From: Desulfobulbaceae bacterium BRH_c16a
GTDB taxonomy: Bacteria; Desulfobacterota; Desulfobulbia; Desulfobulbales; Desulfocapsaceae
Assembly: GCA_000961725.1 (NCBI GenBank)
Contig: LADS01000020.1
Span: 1 to 62,854, forward strand
Reading direction: 5' to 3'
DNA: 62,854 bases
The notes under the pieces are model-generated. The model saw only the letters and a list, made by a program, of their open reading frames with translations. It ran no database searches and was not told where the DNA came from. A program made the translations under genes and the position numbers. Numbering within the stretch: position 1 is the first letter of the stretch; each line of letters opens with the position of its first letter. Below are positions 17,099-25,651 of this stretch, piece after piece.

Positions 17099-17133
17099 CA
17101 TTGAAACTTCAATGTTGGGCAGTCCTGCCCAAC
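17099..17133. repeat. Two adjoining perfect palindromes upstream of sat
   Basis: CATTGAA-AC-TTCAATG at 17099-17114 runs directly into GTTGGGCAG-TC-CTGCCCAAC at 17114-17133. They could be a transcription-factor site for sat or for the opposite operon, or a degenerate terminator. No U-tract follows on either strand. Confidence 0.4.
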
Positions 17134-17314
17134 TGTAGTCTTGACTGTCACTTTCGATCGCTGCAAAGCGAGAAAATGTAGTTGTTTAGTTTGGGGAGGT
17201 ATCAAGAAGTCAAGAAATTGTTGCTGAAGTGCCAGACTCTTTTCACTTGACTTTTTGGCCGATTTTTTGATATATACATGCTCGTAAATGAATATCCGTT
17301 CAGTATACCGCACA

Positions 17315-17344
17315 TTGGTTTGTTCGGTGTGATTTTGATACAAT
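17315..17344 (+). promoter_or_regulatory. Probable sigma-70 promoter of sat
   Basis: TTGGTT and TACAAT are separated by 18 bp, ending 26 nt before the sat start codon, which would give a very short leader. The -10 is good, the -35 moderate. Confidence 0.45.
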
Positions 17345-17370
17345 ATAAACCCTAAAAAGAAGAGGAATCT

Positions 17371-18648
17371 ATGTCAAAATTAGTTGCACCTCATGGTGGA
17401 AAAGGTTTGGTATGTGCATTGCTTGAAGGCGCAGAGCTCCAGGCAGAACTCAAAAAAGCAGCCGGCCTCAAGCAGATTGAGATTTCTGCCCGCGCTAAAG
17501 GCGACCTGATCATGATGGGAATCGGTGGTTTTTCTCCGCTGTCCGGTTTCATGACCAAAGCTGACTGGAAAGGCGTTTGCGAGAATTTCCAGATGGCTGA
17601 CGGTACCTTCTGGCCGGTGCCCATCACCCTCGACGTTGCCGCTGCCGACGCTGCCGCAATCAAAGAAGGTGAAGAGATTGCCTTGGTTCGCAAGGGCGAA
17701 GTATTTGCTACCATGAAGGTCACCGAGAAGTTTGAGATGACCGAAGCAGACAAGAGATGGGAATGTGAGAAAGTATTCAGAGGCGAAGGCGAAGAGTCAA
17801 TCGGCGACAAATTCTGGGAGATCGCTCCGAAAGATCATCCTGGCGTCATCATGGTTTTCGCTCAGAAAGAGTTCAACCTTGCCGGTCCTGTAAAGGTTCT
17901 GTCCCAGGGTGAATATCCGAAAGAATACCCCGGCGTATACCTCACTCCTGCCGAGACCCGCGCAATGTTTGAAGAGCGTGGCTGGGCAAACGTTGCTGCC
18001 CTGCAGCTCCGTAACCCGATGCATCGTTCACATGAGTATCTTGCCAAAATCGCTGTCGAAGTATGTGACGGCGTTCTGATCCATTCTCTTATCGGTAACC
18101 TCAAGGCCGGTGATATTCCTGCTCCGGTACGTGTCGAGGCAATCGACATCCTGATCGAGAACTACTTCGTCAAGCAGAATGTAATTTCTGCCGGATATCC
18201 TCTGGATATGCGTTATGCCGGACCGCGTGAGGGCCTGCTCCATGCAACCTTCCGTCAGAACTACGGCGTAAACAACATGCTGATCGGTCGTGACCATGCT
18301 GGCGTTGGTGACTTCTATGGTCTCTTCGAGGCACAGACCATTTTCGATCGCATTCCGCAAACCGGCGATGCCGGCAAAGACCTGCAGTGCAAGCCGATGA
18401 AAATCGACTGGACCTTCTACTGCCATAAGTGTGACGGTATGGCTTCTCTCCGTACCTGTAATCACTCCAAGGAGAGCCGCGTTATCCTGTCCGGAACCAA
18501 ACTCCGTAAGGCACTGTCCGACGGCGCTGAGGTTGTAGATCATTTTGGTCGTGAGGAAGTACTCGTACACCTCCGTAAGTACTACGAGGGATTGACCGAG
18601 AAAGTTGAGGTTAAAATGCAAGGTGCCGCTTCCGGCGCTGCCATGTAA
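17371..18648 (+). CDS. sat: Sulfate adenylyltransferase (ATP sulfurylase), dissimilatory type
   Basis: This 425-residue enzyme activates sulfate with ATP to adenylyl sulfate plus pyrophosphate, the first step of sulfate respiration. Visible motifs are [13 protein letters not shown] (the QxRNPxHxxH nucleotide-binding motif), the [14 protein letters not shown] active-site loop, and a late [13 protein letters not shown] cysteine cluster typical of sulfate-reducer enzymes. There is no APS-kinase fusion. Codon choice is strongly biased (CTG/ATC/GGT/CGT), as for a highly expressed gene, and unlike its neighbours. GAAGAGGA precedes the ATG. It stands alone between its own promoter and a very strong terminator; AprBA and Qmo are not in the window. 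Confidence 0.97.
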   Translation: MSKLVAPHGGKGLVCALLEGAELQAELKKAAGLKQIEISARAKGDLIMMGIGGFSPLSGFMTKADWKGVCENFQMADGTFWPVPITLDVAAADAAAIKEGEEIALVRKGEVFATMKVTEKFEMTEADKRWECEKVFRGEGEESIGDKFWEIAPKDHPGVIMVFAQKEFNLAGPVKVLSQGEYPKEYPGVYLTPAETRAMFEERGWANVAALQLRNPMHRSHEYLAKIAVEVCDGVLIHSLIGNLKAGDIPAPVRVEAIDILIENYFVKQNVISAGYPLDMRYAGPREGLLHATFRQNYGVNNMLIGRDHAGVGDFYGLFEAQTIFDRIPQTGDAGKDLQCKPMKIDWTFYCHKCDGMASLRTCNHSKESRVILSGTKLRKALSDGAEVVDHFGREEVLVHLRKYYEGLTEKVEVKMQGAASGAAM

Positions 18649-18670
18649 TCTCTGACTTACCTAAGTCATC

Positions 18671-18709
18671 AAAGGAGATATCGCCTGAGGCGATATCTCC
18701 TTTTTTTTT
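18671..18709 (+). terminator. Strong Rho-independent terminator of sat
   Basis: A perfect 15-bp stem (AAAGGAGATATCGCC with its complement) around a TGA loop is followed by a long T-run. It is one of the strongest terminators in the window. Confidence 0.96.
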
Positions 18710-18792
18710 GCCGACGATTCGGGTAAATTTTTGTTTTTGTTGTTGGTATCGTCTTCTGTCTGAATTTTTTTTTGTGTGCCCGCGAGGAACAT

Positions 18793-19866
18793 ATGCCGGA
18801 ACTACAGGTTGGTCTTGGAGAAAGAAGTTATCCCATTATTATTGAAAGCGGCTGCCTGCAGAAAGTAGGCCAGGATCTGACGGCGAGAAAAGTCGGCAAG
18901 AGATACGGTGTCATTGCCGATGACAAGGTTGCCCAGCTCTTCGGCAAGACCTTGATGGAGTCTCTCCAGCGAGCGGGACTCGAGGCTGAACTCATCACCT
19001 TTCCCCATGGCGAGGCTCACAAGACATTACAGACGATAGGAGATCTGGCCGGCAAATTGATCCGTCTCGGTTTTGATCGAAAAGATGCGCTTATTGCTTT
19101 GGGTGGCGGCGTTACCGGAGATTTAACCGGCTTTCTGGCGTCCGCGTTCATGCGCGGCATACCCTTTGTCCAGATACCGACTACGCTGCTGGCCCAGGTG
19201 GACAGCTCGGTTGGCGGGAAGACCGGTGTGGATATCCCGGAGGGCAAGAATCTTGTCGGAGCTTTTTACCAGCCGAAGGTGGTCTATATCGATATTTCCG
19301 TATTGAGGAGTCTGCCGGAGGATGAATTGCTTGGTGGTCTTGCCGAGGTGATCAAGTACGGGGTGATTCGCGATGCAGGTTTTTTTCAATTTTTAACCGA
19401 GAACAGGGGTGGAATTCTCGCACTCGACGAGAAACTCATTGTCGAGACCGTCCTCACCTGCTGCCGGATAAAAGCCGATGTGGTGTCCGAGGATGAGCGG
19501 GAAGGGGGAGAGCGAAGAATACTCAACTATGGGCATACCATCGGCCATGCGGTTGAAGGGGCTTCGGATTACACCCTTATTCATGGTCTGGCTGTCGCGA
19601 TTGGCATGGCTGCGGCAGCCCGGCTCGCCGTACTGACCGGTCATCTTGCAGACGAAGATGCAAGAAAAATAATCGAACTTTTGGAAGCTTACCGTATGCC
19701 GGTCGAGATTCCTGATAATCTCGACCGAAAGAGGATGAAAAAATATCTCCTGGCCGATAAAAAAGTTGTCGGTGGAAAAGTTCATTATGTATTGCCGACC
19801 GGCATCGGCAGCACTTCTATCACCGCAGATGTGGGTGAAGAGTTGATTGATCGGGTTCTTGGCTAG
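18793..19866 (+). CDS. aroB: 3-dehydroquinate synthase
   Basis: This 357-residue enzyme converts DAHP to 3-dehydroquinate, second step of the shikimate pathway, using NAD and a divalent metal. Signatures are GGGVTGDLTGFLASAFMRG (NAD binding and substrate loop), IPTTLLAQVDSSVGGKTG, and the metal-ligand His residues in NYGHTIGHAVE and LIHGLAVAIGM. The start at MPELQVG is preferred because GAGGAA lies 6 nt before it; a start seven codons earlier lacks a binding site. The next gene follows after 37 nt. Confidence 0.95.
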   Translation: MPELQVGLGERSYPIIIESGCLQKVGQDLTARKVGKRYGVIADDKVAQLFGKTLMESLQRAGLEAELITFPHGEAHKTLQTIGDLAGKLIRLGFDRKDALIALGGGVTGDLTGFLASAFMRGIPFVQIPTTLLAQVDSSVGGKTGVDIPEGKNLVGAFYQPKVVYIDISVLRSLPEDELLGGLAEVIKYGVIRDAGFFQFLTENRGGILALDEKLIVETVLTCCRIKADVVSEDEREGGERRILNYGHTIGHAVEGASDYTLIHGLAVAIGMAAAARLAVLTGHLADEDARKIIELLEAYRMPVEIPDNLDRKRMKKYLLADKKVVGGKVHYVLPTGIGSTSITADVGEELIDRVLG

Positions 19867-19903
19867 AGAAAAATAATAAAGCATAGAGAGAGGAACAACC
19901 GTA

Positions 19904-20398
19904 ATGCCGATATATGAGTTTTATTGCGATACATGCAACGTGATTTTCAACTTTTTCTCATCGAGGGTGAATACAGCAAAAGTTCCCGATTGTCCGCGCT
20001 GTGGCAAAAAGGAGCTGGAAAAACAGATTTCCACCTTTGCGACAATTGGTAAGGCCAAAGAAGAAGGCGGTGGCGACGACCCTCTGTCCGGCCTTGACGA
20101 GGTGAAGATGGAGCGCGCCTTCGAATCGCTGATGCGCGAGGCCGAACACATCAACGAGGACGATCCGAAACAGATGGCTTCGATGATGAGAAAGTTCACC
20201 TCCCAGACCGGCATCCGTCTAGGGGAATCGATGGAAGAGGCCCTGTCCAGAATGGAAGCGGGGGAAGACCCCGAACAGGTTGAAAAAGAAATGGGCGATC
20301 TGCTGAATGGCGAGGATTTCAGTCTCGAGTCGATGAAAAAGGCGGCGATTCATAAGCGTCAACCACCCGCCCATGACGACAAACTCTATGAACTGTAG
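19904..20398 (+). CDS. FmdB-family zinc ribbon protein
   Basis: A 164-residue protein with an FmdB/CxxC zinc ribbon at residues 1-40: MPIYEFYCDTCNVIF, then CPRCGKKELEKQIS. The remainder is acidic and helical (MERAFESLMREAEHINEDD, EEALSRMEAGEDPEQVEKE), probably disordered or coiled. GAGGAAC precedes the start. FmdB ribbons are found in many regulators of unknown role, often in sulfate reducers. It probably shares a transcript with aroB. Function unknown. Confidence 0.8.
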   Translation: MPIYEFYCDTCNVIFNFFSSRVNTAKVPDCPRCGKKELEKQISTFATIGKAKEEGGGDDPLSGLDEVKMERAFESLMREAEHINEDDPKQMASMMRKFTSQTGIRLGESMEEALSRMEAGEDPEQVEKEMGDLLNGEDFSLESMKKAAIHKRQPPAHDDKLYEL

Positions 20399-20531
20399 CC
20401 ATTGACGGCGCTCAGATGTTTGCTCTGCCGATCGGCAGAAGAACTGTCATGCTGTGACCAGTATAACGTTTCATAAATATATTGATATATGGCGTGCACG
20501 AGCAAAAGATCAGAGATCCGGCCAATCCCGA

Positions 20532-20571
20532 TTGACATAATCATAATTAATCAATATGATTAATTATGATT
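20532..20571 (+). promoter_or_regulatory. ParDE promoter overlapped by a 33-bp operator palindrome
   Basis: TTGACA (20532-20537) and TATGAT (20555-20560) are 17 bp apart, a near-consensus sigma-70 promoter. A perfect palindrome with 15-bp arms and an ATA centre covers 20539-20571, from the spacer through the -10. AAAGGAG and the antitoxin start follow. This is how RHH antitoxins repress their own promoters. Confidence 0.85.
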
Positions 20572-20597
20572 CACAAATATACAAAGGAGTGACAACT

Positions 20598-20867
20598 ATG
20601 GCTCAAACAGAATCTAAAGTATTAACCACGCATGTTCCCCTACAGCTTGCGGAAAAGGTCGATCAAATGGCAGCTCGACTTGAACGGTCTCGCAGTTGGA
20701 TAATGAAGCAGGCACTGTCAGCCTGGATTGATCAAGAAGAAGAACGTGATCAGCTGACACGTGAGGCGCTTGCTGATGTAGACGCAGGCCTTGTCATTGA
20801 CCATCAGGCTGTACAGGCATGGGCCAACAGTCTCAGCACTGACGATCCGTTGCCGGTACCGCGTTGA
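20598..20867 (+). CDS. parD: ParD/CopG-type ribbon-helix-helix antitoxin
   Basis: An 89-residue protein starting at MAQTESKVLTTHVPLQL with AAAGGAG 9 nt upstream. Residues 6-45 form a ribbon-helix-helix (KVLTTHVPLQLAEKVD, ARLERSRSWIMKQALSAWI), which binds DNA through the beta-ribbon; the C-terminal part (VQAWANSLSTDDPLPVPR) would wrap the toxin. The stop codon overlaps the toxin start by one base. It likely represses its own operon at the 33-bp palindrome. It could equally be named RelB/StbD-like; ParD is favoured by the partner. Confidence 0.85.
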   Translation: MAQTESKVLTTHVPLQLAEKVDQMAARLERSRSWIMKQALSAWIDQEEERDQLTREALADVDAGLVIDHQAVQAWANSLSTDDPLPVPR

Positions 20868-21142
20868 TGGAACTGAAGTGGACCAGTAAGGCACTATCCG
20901 ATCTAGTACGACTGTATGAGTTTCTGGCACCAGTAAATCAGCCTGCTGCGGCACGTGTAGTGCAGTCGTTGACTAACGCGCCAACTACTTTGTTGACTAA
21001 TCCGCGGATTGGTGAACAACTGTTTGAGTTCGAAGCACGCGAGATACGGCGAATCCTAGTTGGAAACTATGAGGTGCGTTATGAGATCCGGAAATCCACT
21101 ATCTATGTGCTGCGATTGTGGCACACACGTGAACGTCGGTAG
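20867..21142 (+). CDS. parE: ParE/RelE-superfamily toxin
   Basis: A 91-residue protein typical of ParE: MELKWTSKALSDLVRLYEFL at the start, AARVVQSL in helix 2, and the C-terminal strands REIRRILVGNYEVRYEIRKS and IYVLRLWHTRERR. The ATG at 20867 overlaps the antitoxin TGA by one base, so translation is coupled. ParE members poison gyrase while RelE members cleave mRNA; sequence alone does not separate them, but lack of RelE catalytic residues favours ParE. Confidence 0.85.
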   Translation: MELKWTSKALSDLVRLYEFLAPVNQPAAARVVQSLTNAPTTLLTNPRIGEQLFEFEAREIRRILVGNYEVRYEIRKSTIYVLRLWHTRERR

Positions 21143-21213
21143 ATTAACCTTAGAGTACTTTTTCGTCCAATTGAGGTTCAAAGACCCAGACCTGCGATAA
21201 TTTCTTTGGCTCG

Positions 21214-21561
21214 TCAATGCACCGAACCGCTTCCGGTCTCATCGAAAAAGTTCTGGATCTCGTGTTCCGCTTCTTTTTGCCGCAAAAGTTTTGTAGCCTC
21301 TTTTACATCCATGTGCAGTGCTTTTGCCAGATCCTCGATGGTATAGCAGGGTTGGCCGTCCGGAGTGAAACGGCTTGGCTTGAGCTCCGGAAAAGAACTG
21401 CTGGCGGCAGTCATCGAAGATTCGAGAAGCAATTGCCGTATTTCCGCAGGACCATAGATAATCAGCCATTCAACGGCTTCCGCCCAAAGTTTTCCGTCCA
21501 CGGTTTTATGGGTGAGCACCTTCATCGCACTCTCGACATCCCAAAGGTCTTTAAATTCCAT
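21214..21561 (-). CDS. Conserved hypothetical protein with possible C-terminal HTH
   Basis: This 115-residue protein is divergent from the SPFH gene. The N-terminal half (MEFKDLWDVESAMKVLTHKT, KLWAEAVEWLIIYGP) is helical; the C-terminal half has YTIEDLAKALHMDVKEATKL, which resembles a winged or Mor-type helix-turn-helix. GGAGAAAATCACG precedes the start. The spacing of 116 nt to the divergent SPFH gene suggests a shared regulatory region and perhaps control of that cluster. No family name recognised. Confidence 0.55.
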   Translation of the reverse strand: MEFKDLWDVESAMKVLTHKTVDGKLWAEAVEWLIIYGPAEIRQLLLESSMTAASSSFPELKPSRFTPDGQPCYTIEDLAKALHMDVKEATKLLRQKEAEHEIQNFFDETGSGSVH

Positions 21562-21677
21562 TCGTGATTTTCTCCTGCATGGGTAAGAAATATTTATGCT
21601 ATGATAGCGAGACCTAATATATATGATTTTTCCCGATCTGCAATCGGAGAGAAATGAAATCGAGCAAAGAGGATATC

Positions 21678-22817
21678 ATGAATAGATTTACCGGTGGAAT
21701 ATTCTTAGAAAATATTGAATGGTTCGATCAGACAGGGAACGAGCTTGTCCATCGACTTCCCGAAAATGGCTCGGGCGAGATCAAATTCGGCGCTCAGTTG
21801 ACGGTTCGGGAGAGCCAGGCCGCAGTACTCTTTTATAAAGGAAAGGCCTGTGACTGCTTTGGCCCCGGTCGGCATACCCTGAAGACGGCCAACCTGCCGC
21901 TGCTGACGAAATTGCTGTCGATTCCCTGGCGTGGCGACAGCCCTCTCAGGGCGGAAGTCTATATCGTCAACCTCAAATTTTTCCCCAATCTCACATGGGG
22001 TACCCAGAACCCGGTTGCTTTCAGAGATGAAGAGCTCGGGCTTATCAGGTTGCGGGCTCACGGTTTATATACCATGCAGGTAGTTCAGCCGGTGCTGTTT
22101 ATCAATTCCCTGGTCGGGACCATGGGCAAAATGGATACCGACGGCATCTCCGGCTATCTCAAGCAGGTTATCGTCTCGCGGTTCAATGACTACCTCGGCC
22201 AGACCCTGGACACCATCTTCAATCTCCCCGGCAAGTTCGACGAACTGAGCGATGAGCTGCAGAAACGCTTGACCGAGGATTTTTCTTTTTTCGGTCTCAG
22301 CCTCAGTCAGCTGTATATTACCTCGATTACCCCACCCGACGAGGTGCAGAAGGCCATCGATGACCGGAGCAGGATGGGGGTTATCAACGATATGGGCAAG
22401 TTCATGCAGCTGAAGGCGGCAATGGCCATGGAGAAAGCGGCAGAGACCCAGGGTGAGGCGGGTGCCGGTTTGGGCCTTGGCCTCGGGATGATGTTGCCGA
22501 GCTTTTTTGCGATGAAGCAGGCAGTCCCGGAAGCTCCGCCCGATAAACGGGAAAACGGGGGAGAAAAAGTCAGTTGTCCCGATTGCAGTCATGCCATCCC
22601 GGCCGACTCGAGGTTTTGTCCGAAGTGCGGTCATCAGTTGCTGCAGCTTGTCCGGTGTATCGATTGCGGCAAGAATCTTACGCCGAAGGCGAGATTCTGT
22701 TCCCAGTGCGGACGAATGACGGAGCAGAAAAAAGAACCGAAGATTTGCCCGCAGTGCGGTGTCGAAAATCTGTATAACTCGATTTTCTGCAATGAGTGTG
22801 GCCAGCGTCTCGGGTAG
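21678..22817 (+). CDS. SPFH/band-7-like protein with three C-terminal zinc ribbons (YdjI-like)
   Basis: This 379-residue protein begins with an SPFH-type beta domain (residues 1-200: IEWFDQTGNELVHRLP, LTVRESQAAVLFYKGKACDCFGPG, RHTLKTANLPLL) followed by a helical stretch and a Gly/Met-rich hydrophobic segment (LGLGLGMMLPSFFAM). The end holds three CxxC zinc ribbons (CPDC/CPKC, CIDC/CSQC, CPQC/CNEC). Bacillus YdjI and so-called virion core-like SPFH proteins have this layout and occur with membrane-stress genes. AGAGGAT precedes this start; an ATG eight codons earlier lacks such a site. The partner zinc-ribbon gene follows after 5 nt. Probable role is membrane scaffolding; substrate unknown. 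Confidence 0.8.
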   Translation: MNRFTGGIFLENIEWFDQTGNELVHRLPENGSGEIKFGAQLTVRESQAAVLFYKGKACDCFGPGRHTLKTANLPLLTKLLSIPWRGDSPLRAEVYIVNLKFFPNLTWGTQNPVAFRDEELGLIRLRAHGLYTMQVVQPVLFINSLVGTMGKMDTDGISGYLKQVIVSRFNDYLGQTLDTIFNLPGKFDELSDELQKRLTEDFSFFGLSLSQLYITSITPPDEVQKAIDDRSRMGVINDMGKFMQLKAAMAMEKAAETQGEAGAGLGLGLGMMLPSFFAMKQAVPEAPPDKRENGGEKVSCPDCSHAIPADSRFCPKCGHQLLQLVRCIDCGKNLTPKARFCSQCGRMTEQKKEPKICPQCGVENLYNSIFCNECGQRLG

Positions 22818-22822
22818 GCACC

Positions 22823-24070
22823 ATGGAACTGACCATCGAACAGAACTGCCCTTCGTGCGGTGCATCGATTGTGCTCAGGGAAGACGACAGGCTGATCAGA
22901 TGTATATATTGCGACGTCAACAACTACAGGCTGGAGCGTGTCGCCGGAAGATATCTGCTGCCCAGTAAACTCCCGGCCCATATCGATCAATCTCAGCTCT
23001 TCTATACCCCGTATCTGCGGTTTAAAGGTTCCATATTTTATATTCGCGGTGCCGAGGTAAAGCATAAAATAGTCGATACCTCGAGGATTGCAATCGAGGC
23101 GGATACTATCCCGGTGTCCCTAGGCCTCCGCCCCCAGGCCATGAGGCTTACACCCGTCGTATCCACGGTTAAAGGGGGTTTTGTCTGCCAGACAGTGCCG
23201 ACAAAATCGGTTTTTGCCCAGGCGGCAATGGTCACCGACCTGTTCGGTGAAAAAAGTGAAAGAGCCGTCTACCACCGGGCTTTCATCGGAGAAACCCTCA
23301 GCCGCATCTATCAGCCCTGCTACCTTCATGAAGGAGCGGTGTTCGATGCCGTGGACAACAGGAACCTGGGCGATCAAAGCCTTGTCGCAAACCATGTGGC
23401 AAAAACCTGTGCCAGCAAAGCTTCCTGGGAGCCTCAATTTATCTCCACCCTCTGTCCTCAATGCGGCGGTCTTCTCGGCGGCAAAAGAGACAGCAGGGTC
23501 TTGCAGTGCAAAAATTGTGAATCGCTCTGGCAGGAAAACGACGGAAAATTTATGCCGATTGAATGGCAGGTGGTCGAGTCGGCGGAATCCACTGCAAAGT
23601 ACCTGCCTTTCTGGCAGGTCACATTTTCCACGAAAGGCTGGAATTTAAAAAGTTTTGGCGATTATCTTCGTTTTACCAATCAACCTTTTGTGTTCGGCGA
23701 CCGCTTTGATTCCACGCCACTTTCTTTTTTGATTCCGGCTTTCAAGATCAACCCCAGGGCTTTTCTGCAGGTCGCTTCCCAGCTCACTGTTTCGCAATGG
23801 AAACTGCCGAAAGGGAGCAAACGGCGAGTTGTCAACGACCATTCGGTAAACCTTGGCGACAAAGAGGCGATTCAGGCCATCAAGAGTGTTCTTGCGGCCA
23901 CGACCGTAAATAAAAAAGACAGACTGCCGCTCTTGCCGAAAATTACCGTCAGCAATACCGAGTGCACGCTCATGTACCTGCCGTTTATCGAGCAACCCCA
24001 TGATTATGTGCAGGAACACACCCGGGCGACACTGATCGCCGCAGCCCTGAGATATGGCCGATCGCTATGA
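22823..24070 (+). CDS. Zinc-ribbon protein, partner of the SPFH protein
   Basis: A 415-residue protein with an N-terminal zinc ribbon (CPSCGASIVLREDD, CIYCDVNNY) and a second ribbon in the middle (CPQCGGLL, CKNCESLW). The rest is beta-rich without enzyme motif (YLPFWQVTFSTKGW; FVFGDRFDSTPLSFLIPAF; LMYLPFIEQPHDY). There is no clear membrane helix. The start codon lies 5 nt after the SPFH stop, and the deaminase start overlaps its stop by 4 nt, so the three are coupled. It may form a complex with the SPFH protein, as inferred from linkage and shared zinc ribbons. Not a family I can name. Confidence 0.7.
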   Translation: MELTIEQNCPSCGASIVLREDDRLIRCIYCDVNNYRLERVAGRYLLPSKLPAHIDQSQLFYTPYLRFKGSIFYIRGAEVKHKIVDTSRIAIEADTIPVSLGLRPQAMRLTPVVSTVKGGFVCQTVPTKSVFAQAAMVTDLFGEKSERAVYHRAFIGETLSRIYQPCYLHEGAVFDAVDNRNLGDQSLVANHVAKTCASKASWEPQFISTLCPQCGGLLGGKRDSRVLQCKNCESLWQENDGKFMPIEWQVVESAESTAKYLPFWQVTFSTKGWNLKSFGDYLRFTNQPFVFGDRFDSTPLSFLIPAFKINPRAFLQVASQLTVSQWKLPKGSKRRVVNDHSVNLGDKEAIQAIKSVLAATTVNKKDRLPLLPKITVSNTECTLMYLPFIEQPHDYVQEHTRATLIAAALRYGRSL

Positions 24071-24606
24071 ACTTAAAATCACAACACCTGCAGGACCGAA
24101 CTGCTATGAAGCAACACGAAATATTTATGGAAATGGCTCTCCAGCAGGCAAGGGAAGCTCTCGCTGCCGGTGATTTTCCGGTGGGCTGTGTCCTTGAATA
24201 TGGTGGCGATATTGCGGCATCCGGCAGGCGAAGCAACAGCTTTGGCCGGACAAATGAAATAGACCACGCCGAGATCCTGGCTCTCCGCTCGCTTCTCGCG
24301 GGCAGCCGAAAGATCGATATCGATCGGGTTACAGTGTACTCGACCATGGAGCCCTGTCTGATGTGCTACGCCACAATGCTGGTCAACGGAGTGCGAAGAT
24401 TCGTTTTCAGCTACGAAGACGCCATGGGAGGGGGGACCAATCTGCCGCTGCAGATGCTGTCGCCTCTTTACCGCGGCATGAATGTGCTGGTTGTGGGAGA
24501 GGTTCTGCGGGATAAAAGCCTGGCGCTGTTCAAGGATTTTTTCTCTTCTCCGGACTGCCAGTATTTGAAAAGCAGTCTGCTCGCCAGCTATACCTTAAAC
24601 CAGTAA
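24067..24606 (+). CDS. Cytidine/deoxycytidylate-type nucleoside deaminase (TadA/GuaD fold)
   Basis: A 179-residue zinc deaminase. Conserved site: DHAEILALRSL (His zinc ligand and catalytic Glu) and STMEPCLMCYATML (PCxxC with two Cys zinc ligands). FPVGCVLEYGGDI is the usual start of the domain. It lacks the TadA-specific tRNA-binding features I would look for, so guanine or nucleoside substrates are as likely. The first ATG overlaps the previous stop (ATGA), arguing for coupling; a second ATG at 24106 is also possible. Its place in the SPFH cluster is unexplained. Confidence 0.82.
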   Translation: MNLKSQHLQDRTAMKQHEIFMEMALQQAREALAAGDFPVGCVLEYGGDIAASGRRSNSFGRTNEIDHAEILALRSLLAGSRKIDIDRVTVYSTMEPCLMCYATMLVNGVRRFVFSYEDAMGGGTNLPLQMLSPLYRGMNVLVVGEVLRDKSLALFKDFFSSPDCQYLKSSLLASYTLNQ

Positions 24607-24619
24607 TCGGGGAATCCTT

Positions 24620-24636
24620 GCGTGCCTCAGGCACGC
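24620..24636 (+). other. Hairpin between deaminase and radical SAM genes
   Basis: GCGTGCC-TCA-GGCACGC is a perfect 7-bp stem ending 11 nt before the radical SAM start, without a U-tract. It may moderate read-through or translation of the next gene. Confidence 0.4.
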
Positions 24637-24647
24637 GTTGAAGACGT

Positions 24648-25649
24648 ATGAAAAATATTGCACGAACAGTAGGTTTTCAGAAAGGCGAACGAAACGTTTT
24701 TTTTCATATTCTGACAGCATGCAACCTGTCCTGCCGCCATTGTTACATCAATAAGGCCCAGCACGGCACGGCGACACTGGCAGAGGAAACAATCCATAAA
24801 TGGATTGCCCTGTTTGCCGATCCGGATAAAAAAACCAATCTTATATTTCTTGGCGGCGAACCGACCCTGCATCCGGATCTGCCCTCGGCGATCAGGAAAG
24901 CCAAAGAACTTGGGTTCTTTGTCACAGTCGATTCCAATGGCTACCTTTTTAACGACCTGCTGGAGAAAACTACTCCGGAGTTTCTGGATTATCTCAGTTT
25001 CAGCCTCGATGGACCGGATGCCGACACCAACGACCCGATCCGTGGAGCCGGGGTTTTTGAAGTATGCACGGCAAACATTGCCAGAGCGGTGGAGAAGGGG
25101 TTCAGGGTCAGCGTAATTTACACCGTCAGCAGAAAAAATCTCGACGCCCTGGTGAGGATGGTTCCGTTGCTGGAGAGTTTGAAGGTGGAGAAATTTTTTA
25201 TCCAGGTTCTCGGCCTGCGCGGCAACTCGGTCCTGACTGAAAGCGAAGAAACAACCCGGGTGAGCCGCGACCAGTGGCTGGAGACGGTTCCGGAAGTTGC
25301 TCGGCTGGCTGCAGGGAAGGGTATTCATGTAACCTATCCCAAGGTATTTCTCGACCGGGGCGAGCAGTTTGAATGTGCCGGCAATGTGGCCGAGAATTTC
25401 TTCATTTTCCCCAATGGCCGGGTCTATCAGTGCCCCTTGTGCGAAGACCATCCCGTCAACGCATACCGTATTGAAAACGATCGTCTTATAAAAAATGAAG
25501 GATTGATGGAGGAAAGCTTTTTTCGACTGAATATTGCCGAAGGTTGCGTGATGAACAAGCTTCTTCAGGCTGACAATATCGAATACGACGATCAGGGGCA
25601 ACCCCGGTATAGGATTTCCTGTTGTCTGTTGAAGCAGGAGATCTTCTAA
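24648..25649 (+). CDS. Radical SAM/SPASM-like enzyme
   Basis: This 333-residue protein has the cluster-binding motif C25-NLS-C29-RH-C32, then FLGGEPTLHPDL (SAM contact GGE) and the YLSFSLDGPD strand. The C-terminal part has extra cysteines (CAGN, YQCPLCED, CVMN, SCC) suggesting an auxiliary iron-sulfur cluster as in SPASM/twitch enzymes that modify peptides. No peptide precursor is adjacent. It is 41 nt after the deaminase and may be part of the same transcript. Substrate unknown; members of this type can act on peptides, haem or sugars. Confidence 0.83.
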   Translation: MKNIARTVGFQKGERNVFFHILTACNLSCRHCYINKAQHGTATLAEETIHKWIALFADPDKKTNLIFLGGEPTLHPDLPSAIRKAKELGFFVTVDSNGYLFNDLLEKTTPEFLDYLSFSLDGPDADTNDPIRGAGVFEVCTANIARAVEKGFRVSVIYTVSRKNLDALVRMVPLLESLKVEKFFIQVLGLRGNSVLTESEETTRVSRDQWLETVPEVARLAAGKGIHVTYPKVFLDRGEQFECAGNVAENFFIFPNGRVYQCPLCEDHPVNAYRIENDRLIKNEGLMEESFFRLNIAEGCVMNKLLQADNIEYDDQGQPRYRISCCLLKQEIF

Positions 25650-25651
25650 AT

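Noticed and set aside
17074..17343. 89-codon reverse frame upstream of sat
   Set aside because: No ribosome binding site or family likeness; it covers the two palindromes and the sat promoter.
20424..20439. 16-bp palindrome TCTGCCGATCGGCAGA after the FmdB gene
   Set aside because: No U-tract and no link to a known site; too short to call on its own.
24627..25601. Open frame of 324 codons opposite the radical SAM gene
   Set aside because: The forward frame has the CxxxCxxC motif and GGE; the reverse one has no motif.
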